A DNA stretch of 14,604 nucleotides from CAYNEO01 sp964396245. Lineage in GTDB: Bacteria; Zixibacteria; MSB-5A5; GN15; FEB-12. The notes beneath the pieces were generated by a model. The model had not been told where the DNA came from. It made no database searches and saw only the letters and a program-made list of their open reading frames with translations. Positions 6,301-14,567 of this stretch are shown one piece after another; position 1 is the first letter of the stretch; each line of letters opens with the position of its first letter. The stretch is from assembly GCA_964396245.1 (NCBI GenBank), contig CAYNEO010000069.1, forward strand, positions 1 to 14,604, given 5' to 3'. Position numbers and translations under genes: made by a program.

Positions 6301-7159
6301 CGATGATACGACCAACAAGCATGTCGATTCCATCCTGCAGGAAGCGGCCGAGCTGCTGCACGACAAGCACGAAGAGATGGATATCGAGGTCGACAAGATC
6401 CAGCGCGGTGCGGAACTTCCTCCCGGCGTCAAGCAACTTGTCAAAGTGACTATCGCCATCCGGCGGAAGATTTCTGTCGGTGATAAGATGGCCGGGCGGC
6501 ACGGAAACAAGGGCGTTGTCTCCAAGATCGTGCCGATCGAAGATATGCCGTACATGCCCGATGGTACGCCGATTGACATCGTGCTCAATCCGCTCGGCGT
6601 TCCGTCACGTATGAACGTTGGCCAGATCATGGAGACTCACCTCGGATGGGCCGCCCGGAGGCTGGGCGTGCACGTCGCAACGCCGGTGTTCGACGGTGCG
6701 AAAGTCGAGGATATTCACGAGATGCTCCGTGAAGCCGAACTTCCCGAAGACGGAAAGATTACTCTGTACGACGGATTTACCGGCGAAGCATTCGATAATA
6801 AGGTGACCGTGGGATACATCTATATGCTCAAGCTGTCCCACCTCGTCGATGACAAGATTCACGCTCGGTCGATTGGCCCCTACTCCCTCGTCACCCAGCA
6901 GCCGCTGGGCGGTAAGGCGCAGTTCGGTGGCCAGCGGTTTGGTGAGATGGAAGTCTGGGCCCTCGAAGCCTACGGTGCGGCCTATACTCTCCAGGAAATG
7001 CTGACCGTTAAATCGGACGATGTTACCGGCCGTAGCCGGGTGTACGAGGCCATCGTGAAGGGCGAAAACCCGCCCGAACCCGGGTATCCGGAGGCCTTTA
7101 ACGTTCTCATTAAGGAGCTCCAGGCACTTGGTCTGGATGTCAAGTTGATTGAGAAGTAG
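3389..7159 (+). CDS. rpoB: RpoB, RNA polymerase beta subunit
   Basis: RpoB forms one half of the RNA polymerase active-site cleft. The start chosen is TTG 3389, giving 1256 residues that begin MAQSGIIERKTYASI; the 27 residues possible upstream show no family similarity and have no ribosome site. The rifampicin pocket (454-480, GSSQLSQFMDQ...HKRRLSALGPGGL) has the sensitive-type residues at the positions of E. coli D516 (D463), H526 (H473) and S531 (S478). The catalytic-side lysines are in GDKMAGRHGNKG (1031-1042; K1033, K1041), and NPLGVPSRMNVGQI follows. After residue 888 lies a charged, helix-rich insertion of about 118 residues, rejoining the core at LPPGV (1010). It corresponds in place to E. 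coli SI2. An SI1-like region with DKETGEVIYAVGETIT is present in the lobe. It forms an operon with rpoC, 62 bases downstream. Confidence 0.98.
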   Translation: MAQSGIIERKTYASIADAIQMPNFLEVQLNSYNEFLQKELPPNKRQHQGLHQIFSEIFPVTDIHENYSLEYVGYHLGPTRYSIDECRERNMTFAAPLKVTMRLVTRQGEGEEKEIKDIIEQDVYLGELPLVTEWGTFIINGAERVIVSQLHRSPGVFFDEEIHPNGKQLFSARVIPYRGSWVEFALDINDIMYVYLDSKRKLPVTTLFRALGYSTDEDLVNLFYNVKKMSITGKKAKEVEGAFLAETLIDKETGEVIYAVGETITDDMLEKVAELGRKTLSVVPMDTEREAYVILNSMRKDATKSREEALVKIYSLLRPGEPPTLEMAESLLEKMLFNNKRYDLGEVGRYMINQRMGLDIPLDKTVFDNEDLIAITRYLVGLRNNQGFTDDIDHLGNRRARTVGELLSNLFSVGLSRVARTIRERLSLKDQENLTPQLLVNARTVSSVIDTFFGSSQLSQFMDQTNPLSELTHKRRLSALGPGGLTRERAGFEVRDVHHTHYGRMCPIETPEGPNIGLITSMATFARINKYGFLETPYRKVNKGKVTDEVLYLSADEEDRYLIAQANEPLDDNGRFVNETILARKRSDYPVVPAEEVQYMDVSPRQIVSVAASLIPFLDHDDANRALMGSNMQRQAVPLLRTEAPIVGTGMERKAAVDAGVVVRSKHTGTVVYVDANRVVIRPVAKDRLGRLGYVEDVEYHLTKNRRSNQDTCISYHPVVKPGDEIEAGDTIADGPAVDRGELALGNNTLVAFMPWRGYNYEDAIILSERLVRQDIFTSIHIEEYELQVRDTKRGSEEITREIPNVSEEALLNLDERGIIRAGAEVEAGDILVGKVTPKGETELSPEERLLRAIFGEKAGDVKDASLKAPPGMKGVVIKTRVFARKERTEEAKKQEKTEIAAIKKKYSKKIIDITNLRNQKVGELLEGKTSRIVRNKLDDSVMVRSGHKYKSDTFDGFDFDNAVAPEGYSTDDTTNKHVDSILQEAAELLHDKHEEMDIEVDKIQRGAELPPGVKQLVKVTIAIRRKISVGDKMAGRHGNKGVVSKIVPIEDMPYMPDGTPIDIVLNPLGVPSRMNVGQIMETHLGWAARRLGVHVATPVFDGAKVEDIHEMLREAELPEDGKITLYDGFTGEAFDNKVTVGYIYMLKLSHLVDDKIHARSIGPYSLVTQQPLGGKAQFGGQRFGEMEVWALEAYGAAYTLQEMLTVKSDDVTGRSRVYEAIVKGENPPEPGYPEAFNVLIKELQALGLDVKLIEK

Positions 7160-7177
7160 GAAGTCCACCGGGAACAG

Positions 7178-7205
7178 TTCACCGGCCAACGGCCGGCCGG
7201 GTGAA
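7178..7205 (+). promoter_or_regulatory. Strong hairpin between rpoB and rpoC
   Basis: TTCACCGGCC (7178-7187) pairs with GGCCGGGTGAA (7195-7205) over ten base pairs with one bulged G, around the loop AACGGCC. A shorter register, CCGGCC/GGCCGG with loop AAC, is also possible. No T run follows, so it is not a terminator. It ends three bases before the rpoC ribosome site AAAGGAG (7209-7215). It could act as an mRNA stabiliser or set rpoC translation; sequence alone does not say which. Confidence 0.55.
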
Positions 7206-7221
7206 AGCAAAGGAGTGAGCC

Positions 7222-10200
7222 GTGGCTGAACAAATTGGAAGAACAGGCGGACAGCAACAGAAGAAGCCGTCTGATTTTGCGGCGATTCAAATCCAGATCG
7301 CTTCGCCAGACACGATCCTGTCCTGGTCGTACGGCGAAGTGACCAAGCCTGAAACGATAAATTATCGATCATTCAAACCCGAGCGCGACGGTCTGTTCTG
7401 CGAACGCATTTTTGGCCCGGTCAAGGACTGGGAATGCAGCTGCGGAAAGTACAAACGCATCCGGTTCCGCGGAATCGTTTGCGATCGTTGCGGCGTTGAA
7501 GTCACCCAGTCCAAGGTGCGTCGCGAGCGCATGGGCCACATCGAGCTCGCCGTACCGGTCTCGCACATATGGTACTTCAAGTCGCTTCCCTCGCGAATCG
7601 GTCATATGCTCGATCTCTCCATCCGTGAACTGGAGAAGATCCTTTATTACGAGTCATATATCATGATCGATCCCGGTAATTCCTCTTTCGAGCGCGGCGA
7701 CGTGCTCACCGAAGAGGAGTTTCTTGATCTCGAGGAAGCCGGCAAGGAATTCGACGCTCGCATGGGCGCCGAAGCGGTGCGCGAGCTTCTCAGCCAGACG
7801 GACATCGATGAAACCGTCGCAACGCTGAGAGCACAGGTCAAGATCGAAACCTCGGCTCAGCGCAAGAAGGATATGCTCAAGCGGCTCAGAATCTTCGAGT
7901 CCTTCCGCCAGTCCCAGAATCGGCCCGAGTGGATGATCATGAAGGTCATCCCGGTGATTCCTCCGGACCTGCGCCCGCTGGTTCCCCTCGAAGGCGGCCG
8001 GTTCGCAACCTCGGATTTGAACGACCTCTATCGCCGGGTCATCAACCGCAACAACCGGCTCAAAAAACTGATCGATATCCAGGCTCCTGAAGTCATCCTG
8101 CGTAACGAAAAGCGCATGCTTCAGGAGGCCGTGGATGCCCTGTTCGACAACGGCCGACGCACTCACTCCGTTCGCGGCGACTCCAAGCGTCCGCTCAAGT
8201 CGCTGTCCGACCTGCTCAAAGGCAAGCAGGGCCGTTTCCGTCAGAACCTCCTCGGTAAGCGCGTCGACTATTCCGGTCGTTCCGTTATCGTCGTCGGTCC
8301 CGAACTGAAACTGCACCAGTGCGGCCTGCCGAAAAACATGGCCCTCGAACTGTTCAAGCCGTTCATCATCATGAAGCTCGAGGAAAAGGGCTACGTACAG
8401 ACGGTCAAGTCCGCCAAGAAGCTTGTCGAAAAGGAACGTCCCGAGGTCTGGGACATCCTCGAGGAAATCATCGAGGAACACCCGGTCATGCTCAACCGGG
8501 CTCCCACGCTTCACCGTCTCGGTATTCAGGCATTCTACCCGGTGCTGGTGGAAGGAAAAGCCATTCGGCTGCACCCGCTCGTGTGTGCGGCTTTCAACGC
8601 CGACTTCGACGGTGACCAGATGGCCGTTCACGTGCCGCTTTCTTTCGAGGCGCAACTCGAGGCGCGGCTGCTGATGCTTGCGACCAACAACATCCTCGTA
8701 CCTTCATCGGGTCGGCCGATTGCCGTACCCTCGCAGGATATCGTCCTTGGCTGCTACTACCTGACCAAGGAGCGCCCCGGCGACAAGGGCGAAGGCATGT
8801 ACTTCATGTCGCCGGAAGAGGCCATGATGGCGTATCACACCGGCAATCTCAGCATGCACGCTCCCGTGCACGTGCGACTCAAAGGCCAGGCGATCAAGAC
8901 CACCGCCGGGCGGCTGATGTTCAACAACATCATGCCCAAGCAGATGCCGTTCTTTAACGACGTGGCTTCCAAGGGCAAGCTCGAGGAAATCGTCAGTAAC
9001 TCGTACTGGCTCTACGGTCAGTGGGAGACCATCCAGTTGCTCGACCGCCTGAAATATTTCGGCTTCGAATACGCGACCCGGGCGGGGGTGACCGTTTCCA
9101 TCGAGGATCTGGTTGTTCCGCCGGAAAAACAGAAGATGATCGAACAGGCCCAGAAAGAGGTCTCGAAGATACAGAAGCGCTACGAGCGCGGCGTCATCAC
9201 CTTCGGTGAGCGCTATAACCAGGTTATCGATACCTGGACCCGTACGACCAACGAGGTCGCCGAGGTCATGTTCAGGAACCTGGCCGCCCAGAACAAGGGC
9301 TTCAACCCGGTCTACATGATGGCCGACTCCGGGGCTCGCGGTTCGAAAGAACAGATTCGCCAGCTCGCCGGCATGCGCGGCCTGATGGCCAAGCCGCAGA
9401 AGAAGATTACCGGCGGCGTCGGTGAAATTATCGAAACTCCGGTTATCTCCAATTTCCGCGAGGGCCTCTCGGTGCAGGAGTACTTCGTGTCCACTCACGG
9501 CGCCCGTAAGGGATTGGCCGATACGGCACTGAAGACCGCTGACGCCGGTTACCTGACTCGCCGATTGGTTGATGTCGCCCAGGATGTGATCGTCCGCGAA
9601 GACGACTGCGGTACCATCATGGGTCTCGACGTATCAGCCCTGAAGGAAGGCGAGGAGATCATCGAGTCTTTGGCTGATCGTATTCTCGGCCGGACAGCTC
9701 TCGATGACATCTATGATCCGATCACCGATGACCTCATTGTCCGCGCGGGTCAGGAGATTCAGGAGAAAGAAGCAAACGCGATCGAAGAGTCCGGCATCGA
9801 CACCGTACGTATCCGTTCGGTGTTGACCTGTGAAACAAAATACGGCACCTGTGCCAGCTGCTACGGTCGTAACCTCGCCACCCGCAAGATGGTGGACATC
9901 GGTGAGGCGGTCGGTGTGATCGCTGCTCAGTCTATCGGTGAACCCGGCACGCAGCTGACCCTCCGGACGTTCCATATCGGTGGTACGGCCGCCCGCATCG
10001 CCGAGCAGTCTCAGGTCGAATCCAAGTACGAAGGCTTCATCAAGCTCGAGAATGTCAAATCGATCGACCGCGAAGACGGAACCGTGGTTGTCATCAGTCG
10101 TGACGGTGTCGGCGAGGTCCATATCGTCGACAAGCAGGGCCGCGTGAGGACACGGCTCAAATTGCCGTACGGTGCTCACCTGCTCGTAAAAGAAGATCAG

Positions 10201-11325
10201 GAAATCCATCGCGGCGACGTCATCTTCGAGTCTGACCCGTACACCGGTGTGATCATTACCGAACGAGGCGGCAAGGTAAAGTTCAAGGATGTTATCCGTG
10301 ATGTCACCGTTCGCGAGGAAATCGACGAAGTTACCGGTCTCATCCAGTCCAAGATCATCGAGCACCGTGACAAGACACTCTTCCCGACCATCCTGATCGA
10401 GAAGGGCGGAAAGACCATGGCCAGTTATCGTCTGCCGACCGAGGCCCAGCTCCAGATGCAGGAGGGGCAGGAAATCGTGCCCGGCGATGTTCTGGTCAAG
10501 ATGCCGCGAATGATTTCGCGCTCCCGTGATATCACCGGCGGTCTGCCGCGTGTGGCCGAGCTTTTCGAGGCCCGGCGCCCTCACGATCCCGCTGTGATTT
10601 CGGAGGTCGATGGTGTTGTGGAATTCGGCAAGATCGTCCGCGGTCAGCAGCAGATCATCGTCAAGGGCGAGCAGGAAGAGACCAAGGACTATTTGGTCCC
10701 GCACGGCAAGCACCTGATGGTTCGCGACAGCGACTACGTTCGTGCCGGCGACCGGTTGTGCGAGGGGTCGATTGACCCGCACGACATTCTCAAGATTCTT
10801 GGCGTCTATGAAGTGCAGGCTTACCTCGTGAATGAGATTCAGGAGGTCTACCGTCTGCAGGGCGTGAAGATAAACGATAAGCACATCGAAGTGATTGTGC
10901 GCCAGATGCTCCAGAAAGTCCAGGTCGACGAGGCCGGCGACACCAACTTCCTCGAGGGCGAGAAAGTCGATAAGACGAAATTCCTCGAAGAAAACTCCAG
11001 GGTCATCGCCGAGGGCGGCGAACCGGCCACGGCTGAGCCTCTGCTTCTGGGAATCACCCGGGCTTCGTTGACCACCGAGAGCTTTATCTCGGCGGCATCC
11101 TTCCAGGAAACAACCCGCGTGCTGACCGAGGCGGCAATCTCCGGAAAAGTCGATTATTTGCTCGGTTTGAAGGAGAACGTTATCATCGGACGACTCATCC
11201 CGGCAGGCACCGGAATCGAGCGCTACCGCGACGTTGACGTGGTCTACGAGGATGAAGAACCAGAAGCGGTTGAAGAGAAAGAAGGACCCACGTCAGTGGC
11301 GGACATTTTCAAAGAAAACGCTTGA
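7222..11325 (+). CDS. rpoC: RpoC, RNA polymerase beta-prime subunit
   Basis: RpoC carries the catalytic magnesium of RNA polymerase. The 1367-residue product starts at GTG 7222, six bases after AAAGGAG. The N-terminal zinc site is C72, C74, C87, C90. The active-site loop NADFDGDQMAVH is at 459-470 (metal ligands D461, D463, D465). The second zinc site is C796, C870, C877, C880. The trigger loop (GEPGTQLTLRTFHIGGTA, from G906, with R915 and H918) is interrupted after about residue 925. A roughly 190-residue beta-rich insertion of the SI3 type rejoins at SRDITGGLPRVAELFEARRP. SI3 is a mark of Gram-negative-type lineages. The conserved C-terminal block LLGITRASLTTESFISAASFQETTRVL is intact. The TGA stop overlaps a TTGACA box. 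Neighbours: rpoB upstream, rpsL 75 bases downstream. Confidence 0.98.
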   Translation: MAEQIGRTGGQQQKKPSDFAAIQIQIASPDTILSWSYGEVTKPETINYRSFKPERDGLFCERIFGPVKDWECSCGKYKRIRFRGIVCDRCGVEVTQSKVRRERMGHIELAVPVSHIWYFKSLPSRIGHMLDLSIRELEKILYYESYIMIDPGNSSFERGDVLTEEEFLDLEEAGKEFDARMGAEAVRELLSQTDIDETVATLRAQVKIETSAQRKKDMLKRLRIFESFRQSQNRPEWMIMKVIPVIPPDLRPLVPLEGGRFATSDLNDLYRRVINRNNRLKKLIDIQAPEVILRNEKRMLQEAVDALFDNGRRTHSVRGDSKRPLKSLSDLLKGKQGRFRQNLLGKRVDYSGRSVIVVGPELKLHQCGLPKNMALELFKPFIIMKLEEKGYVQTVKSAKKLVEKERPEVWDILEEIIEEHPVMLNRAPTLHRLGIQAFYPVLVEGKAIRLHPLVCAAFNADFDGDQMAVHVPLSFEAQLEARLLMLATNNILVPSSGRPIAVPSQDIVLGCYYLTKERPGDKGEGMYFMSPEEAMMAYHTGNLSMHAPVHVRLKGQAIKTTAGRLMFNNIMPKQMPFFNDVASKGKLEEIVSNSYWLYGQWETIQLLDRLKYFGFEYATRAGVTVSIEDLVVPPEKQKMIEQAQKEVSKIQKRYERGVITFGERYNQVIDTWTRTTNEVAEVMFRNLAAQNKGFNPVYMMADSGARGSKEQIRQLAGMRGLMAKPQKKITGGVGEIIETPVISNFREGLSVQEYFVSTHGARKGLADTALKTADAGYLTRRLVDVAQDVIVREDDCGTIMGLDVSALKEGEEIIESLADRILGRTALDDIYDPITDDLIVRAGQEIQEKEANAIEESGIDTVRIRSVLTCETKYGTCASCYGRNLATRKMVDIGEAVGVIAAQSIGEPGTQLTLRTFHIGGTAARIAEQSQVESKYEGFIKLENVKSIDREDGTVVVISRDGVGEVHIVDKQGRVRTRLKLPYGAHLLVKEDQEIHRGDVIFESDPYTGVIITERGGKVKFKDVIRDVTVREEIDEVTGLIQSKIIEHRDKTLFPTILIEKGGKTMASYRLPTEAQLQMQEGQEIVPGDVLVKMPRMISRSRDITGGLPRVAELFEARRPHDPAVISEVDGVVEFGKIVRGQQQIIVKGEQEETKDYLVPHGKHLMVRDSDYVRAGDRLCEGSIDPHDILKILGVYEVQAYLVNEIQEVYRLQGVKINDKHIEVIVRQMLQKVQVDEAGDTNFLEGEKVDKTKFLEENSRVIAEGGEPATAEPLLLGITRASLTTESFISAASFQETTRVLTEAAISGKVDYLLGLKENVIIGRLIPAGTGIERYRDVDVVYEDEEPEAVEEKEGPTSVADIFKENA

Positions 11326-11349
11326 CATTCCGGGGTGTTTGGATAAATT
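11322..11349 (+). promoter_or_regulatory. Probable promoter of the str genes (rpsL-rpsG-fusA-tuf)
   Basis: A perfect -35 box TTGACA (11322-11327) overlaps the rpoC stop codon (TGA 11323-11325). With a 16-nt spacer it is followed by TAAATT (11344-11349), four of six matches to TATAAT including the leading TA and the final T. The AT-rich stretch after it (11350-11385) would be the rpsL leader. No terminator lies between rpoC and rpsL, so read-through from upstream is also expected. The class of sigma factor in this organism is assumed, not known. Confidence 0.5.
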
Positions 11350-11389
11350 GCGAGTCTATTTTTCGATTCTGTAGTGAATTAGGCTCATA

Positions 11390-11395
11390 GAGGAG
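11390..11395 (+). promoter_or_regulatory. Ribosome binding site that fixes the rpsL TTG start
   Basis: GAGGAG lies five bases before TTG 11401. The codons after TTG read PTINQLVRKGR, the invariant S12 N terminus, so the non-ATG start is well supported. Confidence 0.85.
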
Positions 11396-11400
11396 TAGAA

Positions 11401-11775
11401 TTGCCGACTATAAATCAGTTAGTTCGTAAGGGACGGCAGCAGGTTCTTTCGAAGGCGAAAACGCCGGCTCTGGGCGCCGCTCCGCAAAAGCGGGGTGTCT
11501 GCACTCGTGTCTATACGTCCACGCCGAAAAAGCCGAATTCGGCCCTTCGGAAAGTAGCCCGCGTCCGCCTGACGAACCAGATCGAGGTGACTGCCTATAT
11601 CCCCGGTGAGGGACATAACCTGCAGGAACACTCGATCGTCATGATCAGGGGTGGCCGTGTAAAAGACCTGCCGGGTGTCCGCTACCATATCATTCGTGGT
11701 ACGATGGATACTTCCGGCGTCGATGGGCGGCAGCGCGGCCGGTCCAAGTACGGCACGAAAAGGCCAAAGTCTTAA
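11401..11775 (+). CDS. rpsL: Ribosomal protein S12 (uS12)
   Basis: S12 sits at the decoding centre of the small subunit and controls tRNA selection accuracy. The 124-residue length equals E. coli S12. The start is TTG. The conserved blocks QKRGVCTRVYT, TPKKPNSALRK and EGHNLQEHS...RGGRVKDLPGVRYH are all present. The streptomycin-resistance positions are the sensitive type: K43 and K88 (K42 and K87 of E. coli, counted without the initiator). D89, the residue that RimO methylthiolates in other bacteria, is present. The gene heads the str cluster, 75 bases after rpoC and 17 bases before rpsG. That short gap leaves no room for the S7 regulatory structure known in the E. coli rpsL-rpsG spacer. Confidence 0.98.
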   Translation: MPTINQLVRKGRQQVLSKAKTPALGAAPQKRGVCTRVYTSTPKKPNSALRKVARVRLTNQIEVTAYIPGEGHNLQEHSIVMIRGGRVKDLPGVRYHIIRGTMDTSGVDGRQRGRSKYGTKRPKS

Positions 11776-11792
11776 GGTGTAGGCGATAGAAG

Positions 11793-12263
11793 ATGCCAAG
11801 AAGAAGAAAGTCAGAAAAGCGAGAGGTCGTTCCGGATTACAAGTTCGGTGACCGTCAGACTTCCCAGTTTATTTCGTCGTTGATGAAGAAGGGAAAACGC
11901 TCGACGGCCGAACGGATATTTTACGATGCCGTGGAGTTGGCGGCAAAGAAGTCCGGACAGGATGGCCTCGACCTTTTTCACAAGGCCATGAATAACGTCA
12001 AGCCGGTCCTCGAAGTTCGGTCACGGCGAGTCGGTGGCGCGACCTACCAGGTGCCCGTTGAAGTGCGCCAGGATCGTCGCACGGCGCTCGCGATTCGGTG
12101 GCTGATCTCGTTTTCGAAGGCCAGAAACGAGAAAACGATGGCTGACAGGCTCGCGGCCGAATTTCTGGCCGCTGCAAATAACGAAGGCGCGGCGATCAAG
12201 AAAAAGGAGGACACGCACAAAATGGCCGAGGCCAACAAAGCCTTTGCGCATTTTCGATGGTGA
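11793..12263 (+). CDS. rpsG: Ribosomal protein S7 (uS7)
   Basis: S7 nucleates assembly of the 30S head by binding the 3' major domain of 16S rRNA and lines the E site. In E. coli it also represses the str operon. The 156-residue product is of normal length. It shows the basic N terminus PRRRKSEKREVVPDYKFGD, the helical core FISSLMKKGKRSTAERIFYDA, and the beta hairpin with RRVGGATYQVPVEVRQDRRTALAIRWLI that contacts the E-site tRNA and rRNA. The C-terminal helix ends MAEANKAFAHFRW. The start is ATG 11793 and its ribosome site is weak (AAGGTG at 11774-11779, rather distant), consistent with translational coupling to rpsL. It is followed by a long structured spacer before fusA. Confidence 0.97.
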   Translation: MPRRRKSEKREVVPDYKFGDRQTSQFISSLMKKGKRSTAERIFYDAVELAAKKSGQDGLDLFHKAMNNVKPVLEVRSRRVGGATYQVPVEVRQDRRTALAIRWLISFSKARNEKTMADRLAAEFLAAANNEGAAIKKKEDTHKMAEANKAFAHFRW

Positions 12264-12310
12264 TGACAACTCTTACGGGAGTGCGTTGTATGAGTTGGTT
12301 AGTAACCTGA
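12263..12310 (+). CDS. Possible 15-residue leader ORF overlapping the rpsG stop
   Basis: An ATG at 12263 shares its A with the rpsG stop (TGATG) and opens a frame of 15 codons, reading MTTLTGVRCMSWLVT, ending at TGA 12308-12310. No good ribosome site precedes it, so it could only be reached by ribosomes finishing rpsG. Its last codons lie in the small inverted repeat GGTTA-G-TAACC (12297-12307). The position ahead of the structured fusA leader is like that of a leader peptide, but an ORF this short may easily occur by chance. Confidence 0.15.
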   Translation: MTTLTGVRCMSWLVT

Positions 12311-12462
12311 ACACGCGAGGGTCTGTATTGCGCGCCTTAATGGATAGTTGAGCGAGAAGCAAATATCCGAATCCTTCCAAACCCTGCTGATTGGAAAGAC
12401 ACGGTGCCGCTTCTCAGAAGAACAAGCACATTGAACGTTGAAAGATCAGCCAGGGCTTTTTT
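12264..12462 (+). promoter_or_regulatory. Structured fusA leader with hairpin-loop to Shine-Dalgarno pairing
   Basis: This 199-nt spacer is far longer than its neighbours. An irregular hairpin spans 12354-12415. Its outer stem is GAGAAGC (12354-12360) / GCTTCTC (12409-12415), with a small middle CCG/CGG pairing (12367-12369 / 12402-12404). Its inner stem is TTCCAA (12375-12380) / TTGGAA (12391-12396), closing a 10-nt loop. Nine loop bases, CCCTGCTGA (12382-12390), can pair with TCAGCCAGGG (12446-12455) with one bulged C. That target contains AGGG, the only fusA ribosome site, seven bases before the ATG. The pairing would make a pseudoknot and hide the ribosome site. Upstream, 12264-12353 holds only the small inverted repeat at 12297-12307 and a weak ACAAC/GTTGT pairing. 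No convincing promoter was seen. Confidence 0.55.
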
Positions 12463-14544
<2,082 letters not shown>

Positions 14545-14567
14545 TATTGTGAGGAAGGTCAATCGCG

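Noticed and set aside
9634..10884. Long open frame (416 codons) on the - strand inside rpoC
   Set aside because: It lies wholly opposite a strongly conserved gene. GC-rich codon bias leaves the reverse frame open, and the translation resembles no family I recognise.
12431..12442. Near-repeat TTGAAC-GTTGAA upstream of fusA as an operator
   Set aside because: It is short and imperfect, and lies in the single-stranded part of the proposed leader fold; no known binding site matches.
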